64,000 nucleotides of DNA from Acanthosepion esculentum (GCA_964036315.1 CAXIWW010000817.1:4809501-4873500), one strand, 5' to 3'; positions 24,957-38,600 are shown, counted from the stretch's first letter. Numbers and translations are program-made. The notes: a model not told the origin generated them from the letters alone.

Positions 24957-27900
24957 TCTGTTGGTTTCCGGTCCATATTTGAGCGTCTAATTTAAGATTT
25001 TAGACAACATCCAGCAGCATGGCCTCTGACCTGTTGGCTTCCGGTCAATATTTGAGCGTCTTGTGTAAGTTGATACACTACGTCCAGCAGCCATGATTGG
25101 TTTCCGGTCCATATTTTGAGCGTCAAATGTAAGAAGGTAAACTACGACCAGCAGCACAGCCTCTGATCTGTTGGTTTCCGGACCATATTTGAGCGTCTAA
25201 TGTAAGATTTTAGACTACGCCCAGCAGCATGGCCTCTGACCTGTTAGCTTCCGGTCCATATTATAGCGTCTTGTGTAAGATGATACACTTGGTCCAGCAG
25301 CACTGTTTCTGATCTCTTGCTTTCTTGTGCATATATGAGCATCTAATGTAGAAATATAAACTACGTCCAGCAGCATGGCCTCTGACCTGTTGGCTTCCGG
25401 TCCATATTTGAGCGTCTTGTGTAAGATGATACACTACGCCCAGCAGCCATGATTCTGATACCTTGGTTTCTGGTGCATATTTGAACCGTCTAATGTAAAA
25501 AGATAAACTACGTCCAGCAGCATGGCCTCTGATCTGTTGGTTTCCGGTCCATATTTGAGCGTCTAATGTAAGATTTTAGACTACGTCCAGCAGCATGGCC
25601 TCTGACCTGTTAACTTCCGGTCAATATTTGAGCGTCTTGTGTAAGATGATACACTACGTCCAGCAGCCCTTTTTCCGATCTCTTGCTTTCTGGTGCATAT
25701 TTGAGCGTCTAATGTAAAAAGATAAACTACGTCCAGCAGCATGGCCGCAGATCTGTTGGTTTCCGTTCCATATTTTAGCGTCTAATGTAAGATTTTAGAA
25801 TACGTCAAGCAGCATAGCATATGATCTTTTAGCTTCCGGTCCATATTTGAGCGTCTTGTGTAAGATGATACACTACGTCAAGCAGCCATGATTCTGAACT
25901 GTTTGTTTCTGGTGCATATTTGAGCGTCTGATGTTAAAAGATAAACTACGCCCAGCAGCATGGCCTCTGATCTGTTGGTTTCCGGTCCATATTTGAGCGT
26001 CTAATGTAAGATTTGAGACTACGTCCAGCAGCATTGCCTCTGACTTGTTGGCTTCCGGTCCATATTTGAGCGACTTATGTAAGATGATACACTACGTCCA
26101 GCAGCCATGATTCTGATCTGTTGGTTTATGGTGCATATTTGAGCGTCTAATGTAAAAAGATAAACTACGACCAGCAGCATGGCCTCTGATCTGTTGGTTT
26201 CCGGTCCATATTTGAGCGTCAATGTAAGATTTTAGCATACGTCCAGCAGTATGGCCTCTGACCTGTTGGCTTCCGGTCCATATTTGAGCGTATTGTGTCA
26301 GGTGATAAACTATGTCCAGCAGTAATGATTCTGATACCTTGGTTTCTGGTACATATTTGAGCTTCTAATGTAAAAAGATAAACTACGTCCAGCAGCATGG
26401 CATCTGACCTGTTGGCTTCCGGTCCATATTTGAGCGTCTTGTGTAAGATGATACACTACGTCCAGCAGACATGATTCTGATCTATTGGTTTCTGTACATA
26501 TTTGAGCGTCTAATGTAAATAGATAAACTACGCCCAGCAGCTTCGCCTCTGATCTGTTGGTTTCCCGTCCATATTTGAGGGTCTAATGTAACGTTTTAGA
26601 ATACGTCCAGCAGCATGGCATCTGACCTGTTGGCTTCCGTTGCATATTTGAGCGTCTTGTGTAAGATGATACACTACGCCCAGCAGCCATGATTCTGATA
26701 CCTTGGTTTCTGGTGCATATTTGAACCGTCTAATGTAAAAAGATAAACTACGTCCAGCAGCATGGCCTCTGATCTGTTGGTTTCCGGTCCATATTTGAGC
26801 GTCTAATGTAAGATTTTAGGCTACGTCCAGCAGGATGGCCTCTGACCTGTTGGCTTCCGGTCCATATTTTAGTGTCTTGTGCAAGGTAAGAAAACGTCCA
26901 GCAGCATGGCCTCTGATCTGTTGGTTTCCGGACCATATTTGAGCGTCTAATGTAAGATTTCAGACTACATGCAGCAGCATGGCCTCTGACCTGTTTGCTT
27001 CCGGTCCATATTTGAGCGTCTTGTGTAAGATGATACACTACGCCCAGCAGCCATGATTCTGATCTGTTGGTTTCTGGTGCATATTTGAGCGTCTAATGTA
27101 AAAAGATAAACCACGTCCAGCAGCATGGCCTCTGATCAGTTGGGTTCCCGTCCATATTTGAAAGTCTAATGTAAGATTTTAGATTACATCTAGCAGCATT
27201 GCTTCTTACCTGTTGGCTTCCGGTGCATATTTGAGCGTCTTGTGTAAGATGATACACTACGTCCAGCAGCCATAATTCTGATCTCTTTGTTTCTGGTGCA
27301 TATTTGAGCGTCTAATGTAAAAAGATAAATTACAACCAGCAGCATGGCCTCTGATCTGTTGGTTTCCGGACCATATTTGAGCGTCTAATGTAAGATTTCA
27401 GACTACATGCAGCAGCATGGCCTCTGACCTGTTTGCTTCCGGTCCATATTTGAGCGTCTTCTGTAAGATGATACACTACGCCCAGCAGCCATGATTCTGA
27501 TCTGTTGGTTTCTGGTGCATATTTGAGCGTCTGATGTAAAAAGATAAACCACGTCCAGCAGCATGGCCTCTGATCTGTTGGTTTCCCGTCCATATTTGAG
27601 CGTCTAATGTAACGTTTTAGAATACGTCCAGCAGCATGGCCTCTGACCTGTTGGCTTCCGTTCCATATTTGAGCGTCTTGTGTAAGATGATACACTACGT
27701 CCAGCAGCCATGATTCTGATCTGTTGGTTTCTGGTGCATATTTTGAGCGTCTAATTTAAAAAGATAAACTACGGCCAGCAGCATGGCCTCTGATCTGTTG
27801 GCTTCCGGTCCATATTTGAGCGTCTAATGTAAGATTTACGACTACGCTCAGCAGCATGGCCTCTGATCTGATGGCTTCCGGTCCATATATTTGCGTCTTG

Positions 27901-30900
27901 TGTAAGATGATACACTACGTCCAGCAGCCATGATTCTGATCTGTTGGTTTCTGGTGCATATGTTGAGCGTCCAATTTAAAAAGATGAACTACGTCCAGCA
28001 GCATGACCCCTGATCTGTTGGTTTCCCGTCAATATTTGAGCGTCTAATGTAAGATTTTGACGACATTCAGCAGCATTGCCTCCGACCTGTGGGCTTCCGG
28101 TCCATATTTGAGCGTCTTGTGTAAGATGATACACTACGTCCAGCAGCCATGATTATGATATCTTGGTTACTGGTGCATATTTGAGCGTCTAATGTAAAAA
28201 GACAAACTACGTCCAGCAGCATGGCCTCTGATCTGTTGGTTTCCGGTCCATATTTGAGCGTCTAATGTAAGATTTTAGACTACGTCCAGCAGCATGGCCT
28301 CTGACCTGTTAGCTTCCGGTCCATATTTGAGCGTCTTGTGTAAGATGATACACGACGCCCAGCAGCCATGATTCTGATCTGTTGGTTTCTGCTGCATATT
28401 TGAGCGTCTAATGTAAAAAGATAAACTACGTCCAGGAGCATGGTCTCTGATCTGTTGGTTTCCTGTCCATATTTGAGCGTCTAATGTAAGATTTTAGACT
28501 ACGTCCAGCAGGATGGCCTCTGACCTGTTGGCTTCCGGTCCATATTTGAGCGTCTTGTGTAAGATGATACACTACGTCCAGCAGAAATGATACTGATCTG
28601 TTGGTTTCCGGGCCATATTTGAGCGTCTAATGTAAGATTTTAGACTACGTCCAGCAGCATGGCCTCTGATCTGTTGGCTTCCGGTCCATATTTGAGCGTC
28701 TTGTGTAAGATGTTACACTACGTCCAGCAGCCATGATTCTGATCTGTTGGTTTCTGGTGCATATTTTGAGCGTCTAATTTAAAAAGATAAACTAGGCCCA
28801 GCAGCATGGCCTCTGATCTGTTGGTTTCCGGTCCATATTTGAGCGTCTAATGTAAGATTTTAGACTACGCTCATCAGCATGGCCTCTGATCTGTTGGCTT
28901 CCGGTCCATATATTAGCGTCTTGTGTAAGATGATACACTACGTCCAGCAGCCATGATTATGATCTCTTGGTTTCTGGTCCATATTTGAGCGTCTAATGTA
29001 AAAAGATAAACTACGACCAGCAGCATGGCCTCTGATCTGTTGGTTACCGGTCCATATTTGAGCGTCTAATGTAAGATTTTATACTGCGTCCAGCAGCATG
29101 GCCTCTGACCTGTTGGCTTCCGGTCCATATTTGAGGGTCTTGTGTAAGATAATACACTACGTCCAGCAGCCCTGTTTCTGATATCTTGGTTTCTGGTGCA
29201 TATTTGAGCGTCTAAAGTAAAAAGATAAACTACGTCCAGCAGCATGGCCTCTGATCTGTTGGTTTCCGGTCCATATATTAGCGTCTTGTGTAAGATGATA
29301 CACTACGTCCAGCAGCCCTTATTCTTATCTCTTGGTTTCTGGTGCATATTTGAGCGTCTAATGTAAAAAGATAAATTACAACCAGCAGCATGGCCTCTGA
29401 TCTGTTGGTTTCCGGACCATATTTGAGCGTCTAATGTAAGATTTCAGACTACATGCAGCAGCATGGCCTCTGACCTGTTTGCTTCCGGTCCATATTTGAG
29501 CGTCTTGTGTAAGATGATACACTACGCCCAGCAGCCATGATTCTGATCTGTTGGTTTCTGGTGCATATTTGAGCGTCTAATGTAAAAAGATAAACCACGT
29601 CCAGCAGCATGGCCTCTGATCAGTTGGGTTCCCGTCCATATTTGAAAGTCTAATGTAAGATTTTAGATTACATCTAGCAGCATTGCTTCTTACCTGTTGG
29701 CTTCCGGTGCATATTTGAGCGTCTTGTGTAAGATGATACACTACGTCCAGCAGCCATAATTCTGATCTCTTTGTTTCTGGTGCATATTTGAGCGTCTAAT
29801 GTAAAAAGATAAATTACAACCAGCAGCATGGCCTCTGATCTGTTGGTTTCCGGACCATATTTGAGCGTCTAATGTAAGATTTCAGACTACATGCAGCAGC
29901 ATGGCCTCTGACCTGTTTGATTCCGGTCCATATTTGAGCGTCTTCTGTAAGATGATACACTACGCCCAGCAGCCATGATTCTGATCTGTTGGTTTCTGGT
30001 GCATATTTGAGCGTCTAATGTAAAAAGATAAACCACGTCCAGCAGCATGGCCTCTGATCTGTTGGTTTCCCGTCCATATTTGAGCGTCTAATGTAACGTT
30101 TTAGAATACGTCCAGCAGCATGGCATCTGACCTGTTGGCTTCCGGTCCATATTTGTGCGTCTTGTGTAAGATGATACACTAAGTCCAGAGGCCCTGTTTC
30201 TGATCTCTTGGTGTCTGGTGAATATTTGAGCGTCTAATGTAAAAAGATAAACTACGTCAAGCAGCATGGCCTCTGATCTGTTGGATTCCGGACCATATTT
30301 GAGCGTCTAATGTAAGATTTTAGACTACATGCAGCAGCATGGCCTCTGACCTGTGGGCTTCCGGTCCATATTTGAGCGTCTTGTGTGAGATGATACTCTA
30401 CGTCCAGCAGAAATGATTCTGATCTATTGGTTTCTGTACATATTTGAGGGTCAATTATAAATGATAAACTACGCCCAGCAGCATGGCCTCTGATCTGTTG
30501 GTTTCCGGTCCATATTTGAGCGTCTAATGTAAGATTTGAGACTACGTCCAGCAGCATTGCCTCTGACTTGTTGGCTTCCGGTCCATATTTGAGCGTCTTG
30601 TGTAAGATGATACACTACGTCCAGTAGCCATGATTCTGATCTGTTGGTTTCTGGTGCATATTTGAGCGTCTAATAAAAAAAGATAAACTACGACCAGCAG
30701 CATGGCCGCTGATCTGTTGGTTTCCGGTCCATATTTGAGCGTCTAATGTAAGAATTTTGAATACGTCCAGCAGCATGTCCTCTGAACTGTTGGCTTACGG
30801 TCCATATTTGAGCGTCTTGTGTAAGGTGATAAACTACGTCCAGCAGCCATGATTCTGATCTCTTGGTTTCTGGTACATATTTGAGCTTCTGATGTAAAAA

Positions 30901-33900
30901 GATAAATTACGTCCAGCAGCATGGCCCCTGATCTGTTAGTTTCCGGTCCATCTTTGAGCGTCTAATGTAAGATTTTAGATTACGTCCAGCAGAATGGCCT
31001 CTGACCTGTTAGCTTCCGGGCCATATTTGAGCGTCTTGTGTAAGATGTTACACTACGTCCAGCAGCCATGATTCTGATCTGTTGGTTTCTGGTGAATATT
31101 TTGAGCGTCTAATTTAAAAAGATAAACTACGTCCGGCAGCATGGCCTCTGATCTGTTGGTTTCCTGTCCATATTTGAGCGTCTAATGTAAGATTTTAGTC
31201 TACGTCCAGCAGCATGGCCTCTGACCTGTTGGCTTCCGGTCCATATTTGAGCGTCTTGTGTAAGATGATACACTACGTCTAGCAGCCATGATTCTGATCT
31301 GTTGGTTTCTGGTGCATATTTTGAGCCTCTAATTTAAAAAGATAAACTACGTCCAGCAGCATGGCCTCTGACCTGTTGGCTTCCGTTCCATATTTGAGCG
31401 TCTTGTTTAAGATGATATACTACGTCCAGCAGCCCTGTTTCTGATCTGTTGGTGTCTCGTTCATTTTGGAGCGATTAATGTAAAAAGATAAACTACGCTT
31501 AGCAACATGGCCTCTGATCTGTTGGTTTCCGGTCCATATTTGAGCGTCTAATGTACGATTTGAGAATACGGCCAGCAGCATAGTCTCTGACCTGTTGGCT
31601 TCCGGTCTGTATTTGAGCTTCTTGTGTAAGATGATACACAACATCCAGCAGACCTGATTCTGATATCTTGGTTTCTGGTGCATATTTGAGCGTCTAATGT
31701 AAAAAGATAAACTACGACCAGCAGCATGGCATCTGATCTGTTGGTTTCCGGTCCATATTTGAGCGTCTAATGTAAGATTTTAGACTACGTCCAGCAGCAT
31801 CGTCACTGACCTGTTGGCTTCCGGTCCATATTTGAGCGTCTTGTGTAAGATGATACACAACGTCCAGCAGCCATGATTCTGATCTGTTGGTTTCTGGTGC
31901 ATATTTGAACCGTCTAATGTAAAAAGACAAACTACATCCAGCAGCATGGCCTCTGATCTGTTGGCTTCCGGACCACATTTGAGCGTCTAATGTAAGATTT
32001 CAGACTAAATGCAGCAGCATGACCTCTTACCTGTTGGCTTCCGGTCCATATTTGAGCGTCTTGTGTAAGATGATACACTACGCCCAGCAGCCATGATTCT
32101 GATCTTTTGGTTTCTGGTGCATATTTGAGCGTCTAATGTAAAATATAAACTACGGCCAGCAGCATGGCCTCTGATCCGTTGATTTCCGGTCCATATTTGA
32201 GCTTCTAATGAAATATTTTAGACTACGTCCAGCAGCATGGCCTCTGATCTGTTGGCTTCCGGTCCATATTTTAGCGTCTTGTGTAAGATGATACACTACG
32301 TCCAGCAGCCCTGTTTCTGATCTCTTGGTTTCTGGTGCATATTTGAGCGTCTAATTTTAAACGATAAACTACGCCCAGCAGCATGGCCTCTGATCTGTTG
32401 ATTTCCGGTCCATATTTGAGCGTCTAATGTAAGATTTTAGACTACGTCCAGCAGCATTGCCTCTGACCTGTTGGCTTCCGGTCCATATTTGAGCGTCTTG
32501 TGTAAGATGATACACTACGTCCAGCAGCCATGATTCTGATCTGTTGGTTTCTGGTGCATATTTTGAGCGTCTAATGTAAAAAGATAGACTACGGCCAGCA
32601 GCATGGCCTCTGATCTGTTGGTTTCCTGTCCATATTATAGCGTCTAATGTAAGATTTTAGACGACGTCCAGCAGCATTGCCTCTGACCTGTTGGTTTCCG
32701 GTCCATATTTGAGCGTCTTGTGTAAGATGATACACTACGTCCAGCAGCCCTGTTTCTGATCTCTTGGTTTCTGATGCATATTTGAGCGTCTTGTGTAAGA
32801 TTATACACTACGTCCAGCAGCCATGAGTCTTATCTGTTGGTTTTTGGTGCATATTTGAGCGTCTAATGTAAAAAGATAAACTACGCCCAGCAGCATGGCA
32901 TCTGATCTGTTGGTTTCCGGTCCATATTGGAGCATCTAATGTAAGAATTTAGAATACATGCAGCAGCATGCCCTCTGACCTGTTGGCTTCCGGTCCATAT
33001 TTGAGCGTTTTGTGTAAAATGATACACTACGTCCAGCAGACATGATTCTAATCTGTACATATTTGAGCGTATAAAATAAACAGATAAACTACGTCCAGCA
33101 GCATGGCATCTGATCTGTTGTTTTCCCGTCCATATTTGTGCGTCTAATGTAAGATTTTAGAATACGGCCAGCAGCATGGCCTGTGACCTGTTGGCTTCCG
33201 GTCCATATTTGAGCGTCTTGTGTAAGATGATACATTACGTCCAGCAGCCCTATTTCTGATATCTTCGTTTCTGGTGAATATTTGAGCGTCTAATGTAAAA
33301 AGATAAACTACGTCCAGCGGCATGGCCTCTGTTCTATTCGTTTCCGGTCCATATTTGGGCGTCTAATATAAGATTTTAGTCTACGTCCAGCAGCATGGCC
33401 TCTGACCTGTTAGCTTCCGGTCCATATTTGAGCGTCTTGTGTAAGATGATACACTACGCCCAGCAGCCATGATTCTGATCTGTTGGTTTCTGGTGCATAT
33501 TTGAGCGTCTAATGTAAAAAGATAAACTACGTCAAGCAGCATGGCTTCTGATCTGTTGGTTTCCGGTCCATATTTGAGCGTCTAATGTAAGAATTTAGAC
33601 TACGTCCAGCAGCATGGCCTCCCACCTGTTGGCTTCCGGTCCATATTTGAGCGTCTTGTGTAAGATGATACACTACGTCCAGCAGCCCTGTTTCTGATCT
33701 CTTGCTTTCTTGTGCATATTTGAGCGGCTAATGTAAAAAGATTAACTACGTCCAGCAACATGGCCTCTGATCTGTTGGTTTCGGGTCCATATTTGAGCGT
33801 TTAATGTAAGATTTAAGAATACGCCCACCAGCATGACCTTGGACCTGTTGTCTTCCGGTCCATAATTGAGCGTCTTGTGTAAGATTATACACTACGTCCA

Positions 33901-34946
33901 GCAGCCTAGATTCGGATCTCTTGGTTTCTGGTGCATATTTGAGCGTCTAATGTAAAAAGATAAACTACGTCCAGCAGCATGGCCTCTGATCTGTTGGTTT
34001 CCGGTCCATATTTGCGTGTCTAATGTAAGATATTAGGCTACGTCTAGCAGCATAGCCTCCGACCTGTTGGCTTCCGGTCCATATTTGAGCGTCTTGTGTA
34101 AGATGATACACAACGTCCAGCAGCCCTGTTTCTGATCTCTTGGTTTCTGGCGCATATTTGAGCGTCTAATGTAAAAAGATAAACTACGTCCAGCAGCATG
34201 GCCTCTGATCTGTTGGTTTCCGGTCCATATTTCAGCGTCTAATGTAAGATTTTAGATTACGTCCAACAGCATGGCGTCTGACCTGTAGGATTCCGGTCAA
34301 TATTTGAGCGTCTTGTGTAAGATGATACACTACGTCCAGCAGCCATGATTCTGATCTGTTGTTTTCTGGTTCATATTTGAGCGTCTAATGTAAAAAGATA
34401 AACTACGCCGAGCAGCATGGCTTCTGATCGGTTGGTTTCCGGTCCGTATTTGAGCGTCTAATGTAAGATTTTTGACTACGTCCAGCAGCATGGCCTCTGA
34501 CCTCTTGGCTTCCGGTCCATATTCGAGAGTCTTGTGTAAGATTATACTGTACGTCCAGCAACCATGATTCTGATCTGTTGGTTTCTGTTGCATGTTTGAG
34601 CGTCTAATGTAAAAAGATAAACTACGACCAGCTGAATGGATTCTGATCTGTTGGTTCCCGGTCCATATATGAGCGTGTAATATAAGATTTAAGACTACGT
34701 CCAGCAGCATGGCCTCTGACCTCTTGGCTTCCGGTCCATATTCGAGAGTCTTGTGTAAGATTATACTGTACGTCCAGCAACCATGATTCTGATCTCTTGG
34801 TTTCTGGTGCATATTTGAGCGTCTAATGTAAAAAGATAAACTACGTCCAGCAAAATGGCCTCTGATATGTTGGTTTCCGGTCCATATTTGAGCGTCCAAT
34901 GTAAGATTTTAGACTACGTCAGGCAGCATGGCCTCTGATCTGTTGG
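24950..34946 (-). repeat. Satellite family C, central inverted array
   Basis: About 137 monomers of family C in reverse complement (for example CTACGTCCAGCAGCATGGCC, CATATTTGAGCGTCTAATGT). The trimer order is kept. Parts align with the left array as inverted copies: 30252-30557 matches 24321-24626, about 31560-31640 matches 23540-23610, and the last 250 nt or so match the first 250 nt of the left array, sharing rare variants. About 24950-29900 looks like extra material, with its own internal duplications. The array ends against family U at GATCTGTTGG/TGTCCAATTG. No gene is seen. Confidence 0.96.
26897..30124 (-). repeat. About 0.74 kb duplication (offset 2484 nt) inside the central C array
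   Basis: About 26897-27640 and 29381-30124 carry the same run of rare variants: TTTCCGGACCATATTTGAGC, then CAGACTACATGCAGCAGC, then CTGATCAGTTGGGTTCCC, then TTGAAAGTCTAATG, then CATCTAGCAGCATTGCTTC, then AACGTTTTAGAATACG. The CCACGTCCAG landmark lies at 27111 and 29595, giving the 2484-nt offset. The copies look nearly identical, so the event is probably recent. The coordinates given enclose both copies. Confidence 0.8.
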
Positions 34947-35535
34947 TGTCCAATTGTCGGGAATTTCTTACCTTATCCATAATTACAAAAGTTTTTTCGA
35001 CACCTTGATTAGAGTCGAGTCGAAATTCAACGGTATGGGGACTTGTGTTAGCTCATTTGCGGAAATTGTCATGCGGCCCTAAACTGGGAAATCAGTCATA
35101 TTTCACTTGTTTATAACTTTTTTCCAGTAAAAGAAATATTTTCAAAATGGGAATCAAATTATGTGCAATTATTTGATTAGTCTATGTATACAGGGATTTT
35201 TCATTTGCTCAGATAGTAAAAAGTACAGCATTCACCATGTGCCCGGTATGTCGTCTGACAATTTACAGCGTCCGAATTCCAGTGTGCACAATAAGAATGC
35301 ATGTCTAATTTTTCCTTTTTATACAATCCACAAAATATTGCTGTCCAATTGTCGAGAATTTCTTGCCTTATCCATAATTACAAAAGTTTTTTCGACACCT
35401 TGATTAGAGTCGAGTTGTAATTCAACGGTATGGGGATTGTGTTATCTCATTTGCGGAAATTGTAAGGCGGACCTAAACTGGGAAATCAGTCATATTTCAC
35501 TTGTTTATAACTTTTTTCCAGTAAAAGAAATATTT
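34947..35535 (+). repeat. Family U, one full unit and one partial unit (forward)
   Basis: The first unit runs 34947-35341, from TGTCCAATTGTCGGGAATTT to the next TGTCCAATTGTCGAGAATTT at 35342, a period of 395 nt. The second unit is cut after about 190 nt, within AAAAGAAATATTTT. The unit is AT-rich and contains an inverted repeat, ATCAAAT/ATTTGAT, around position 210-235. The unit matches 49271-50115 and, inverted, 12832-13225. I cannot assign it to a known element. Confidence 0.92.
35161..35403 (+). other. Small open frame in family U (second locus), coding status doubtful
   Basis: An 80-codon frame that starts MCNYLISLCIQGFF, contains GMSSDNLQRPNSSVHNKNAC and ends KVFSTP. It crosses from one U unit into the next. 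It is open in the equivalent place in the other U copies. No signal, domain or known family is recognisable. Confidence 0.2.
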
Positions 35536-35630
35536 TTACTATCTGAGCAAATGAAAAATCCCTGTAAATATAGACAAATCAAATAATTGCACACAATTTG
35601 ATCTACATAAATTGACCAAATGAAAAATCC
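35533..35630 (-). repeat. Inverted fragment of family U at the U/B border
   Basis: Directly after the truncated forward unit the sequence reads U in reverse (ACTATCTGAGCAAATGAAAA, then GACAAATCAAATAATTGCAC) to about 35602. A short patchwork including GACCAAATGAAAAATCCC follows before family B begins with TTACAAGCAATCTCAGGC. It is a small fold-back remnant at the boundary. Confidence 0.8.
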
Positions 35631-38600
35631 CTTACAAGCAATCTCAGGCTGCTACAAAACGGCATTTCCTGGCTCTTTTGTGAAAACTGCCTTACAAGCA
35701 ATCTCAGGCTGATACAAGCCCACACCTGCTGGCTCTTCTGTGAAAACTGCGCAAAATCAATCTCAGGCTGCTACAATCCGAATACGCCTGGCTCTTTTGT
35801 GACACCTGCCTTACAAGCAATCTCAGGCTGCTACGATCCCATTTCTCCTGGCTTTTTGTGGAAAGTGCCTTACACGCAAACATAGGATTCTACGAGCCGG
35901 TTCTCCTGGGAGATTTGTGAAAATTGCCTTACAAGCAATCTCATTCTTCTACAAGCCTACACCTGCTGGCACTTTTAAGACAACTGCATTACAAGCAATC
36001 TCAGGCTGCTAAAAAATCGATCTCCTGGCTCTTTCGTGACAACTGCCTTACAAGCAACGTCAGGCTGCAGCAAGCCCAATGTTCCTGTCTTTTTTGCCAA
36101 TTGCCTTACAAAATAATCCCAGGCGGCTACGTGACGATTTCTCCTGGCTGTTTTGTGGTAACTGCCTTACAAGCAATCTCAAGCTGCTAAAAGCCGAATT
36201 ATCCTGGCTCTATTGTGACAACTGCCTGAAAAGCAATCTCAGGCTGCTACAAGCCGAATTCTCCTGGCTCTCTTGAGACAACTGCCTTACAAGTAAAATC
36301 AGGATGCTACGAGCCGACTTCTCATGCCTCTTTTGTGAAAACTGCCTTACAATCAATCTCAGGCTGCTACAAACCCACATCTCCTGTCTCTTTTGTGAAA
36401 CTGCCTTGCAAGCAATCTCAGGCCGCTACAATTCGACATCTACTGTCTCTTTTGTGCGAACTGTCTTACAAGCAATATCAGGATGCCGCTAGGCCAATTA
36501 CTTTTTGTGCCAATTGCCTTAAAAAAGCAATCCCAGGCGGCTACGTGACGATTTCTCCTGGCTGTTTTGTGGTAACAGCCTTACAAGCCATCTCAAGCTG
36601 CTACAAGCCGAATTATCCTGGCTCTATTGTGACAACTGCCTGAAAAGCAATCTCAGGCTGCAGCAATCCCACTTCTCCAGGCTTTTTGAGGCAACTGCCT
36701 TACAAGCAATCTCAGGCTGCTACAAACCGAATTCTCCTGGCTCTTTTATGACAACTGCCATACAAGCAATGTCAGGCTGCTCCGAGCCGACTGCTCTTGG
36801 CTCTCTTGTGAAAACTGCCTTACAAGCAATCTCAGGCTTCTACAAGCCGAATACGCCTGGCTCTTTTGTAGCAACTGCCTTACATGCAATCACAGCAGCA
36901 AGCCCAATTCTCTTGGATTTTTGTGCCAATTTCATTACAAGCAATTCCACGCTGCTACGAGCCCGTTTCCCCTGGCTTTTTGTGAAAATTGTTTTACACG
37001 CAATCTCAGGCTTCTACAAACTTACACCTGCTGACTCTTTTTTGACAACTCCCTTACAAGCAATCTCCCGCTGCTATCGGCCCACTTCTCCGGGCTATTT
37101 GTGAAAACTGTCTTAAAAAGGATCTCAGGCTGCTACAAGCCGATTTCTCCTGCCTCTTTTGCAGCAACTGCCTTACAAGCAATCTCAGTCTGCAACAACC
37201 CGGATTCTCCTGGCTCTTTTGTGAAAACTGCCTTACAAGCAATGTCAGACTGCTACGAGACGACTTCTCTTGGCTATTTTGTGAAAACTGCCTTTCAAGC
37301 AATCTCAGGCTGCTACAAACCCACATCTCTTGTATCTTTTGTGAAAACTGCCTTACAAGCAATCTCAGCCTGCTACAAGCCGAATTGGCCGCTACAAATC
37401 GACATATACGGGCTCTTTTGTTACAACTGCCTTACAACCTATCCCAGGCTGCTACGAACCGATTTCTCCTGGCTCATTTGTGGCATCTGCCTTACAAGCA
37501 TTCTCAGGCTGCAGCAATATGAATTCTCCTGGCTTTTTGTGCGAATTGCCTTACAAGCAATCCCAACGGCTACGAGCGGATTTCTCCTGGCGCTTTTGTG
37601 GCAACTGCCTTACAAGAAATCTCAGGCTGCTAAGAGCCGAATTCTCCCGGCGCTTTTATGACAACTGCCTTACAATAAATATCAGGCTGCTACGAGCCGA
37701 CTTCTCTTGGCTCTTTTGTGAAAACTGCCTTGCAAGTAATCTCCGGCTGCTACAAGCCGAATTCTCCTGGCGCTTTTGTGACAACTGCCTTACAAGCAAT
37801 GTCAGGCAGCTACAAGCCGACTTCACTTGGCTCTTTTGTGTAAACTGCCTTACAAGTAATATCAGGCCGCTACAAATCGACATCTCCTGTCTCTTTTGTG
37901 ACAACTGCTTTACAAGCAATCTCAGTCTTCCGCCAGGACAGTTCTCCTGACTTTTTGTGCCAATTGCCTTAAAAGCAATCCCAGGCGGCTACGTGCCGAT
38001 TTCTCCTGGCTCTTTTGTGGTAACAGCCTTACAAGCAATCTCAGGCTGCTACAAGCCGAATACGCCTGGCTCTTTTGTAAAACAGTTTGCAAGCAAACTC
38101 AGGCCACTACAAATAGACATCTCCTGTCTCTTTTGTGACAACTGCCTTACAAGCAATCTCAGGCTGCCGCAGGGCAGTTCTCCTGACTTTTTGTGCCAAT
38201 TGCCTTAAAAGCAATCCCAGGCGGCTACGTGCCGATATCTCCTGGCTCTTTTGTGGTAACTGCCTTACAAGCAATCTCAGGCTGCTATAAGCCAAATTCT
38301 CCTGGTTCTATTGTGACAACTGCCTTAAAAGCAATCTCAGTCTACAGCAAGCCGAATTCTCCTGGCTCTTTTGTGCAAATTGCCTTACAAGTTTTGTGGC
38401 AACTGCCTTACATGCAATCTCAGGCGTCTACGAGCCTACTTGTCTCTTTTGTGATAACTGCTTTAAATGCAATCTCATGCTGCTACAAAACGACATCTCC
38501 TGTCTCTTTTTTTAAAAACTGCCTTACAAGCAATCTCAGACTGCTACAAGCCGAATACGCCTGGCTCTATTGTGAAACTGCCTTACAAGCAATCTCAGAT

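Noticed and set aside
24940..24960. A perfect hairpin or cruciform at the C inversion point
   Set aside because: The two sides are at different monomer phases, so the immediate join does not form a long perfect stem; only repeat-level inverted pairing is possible.
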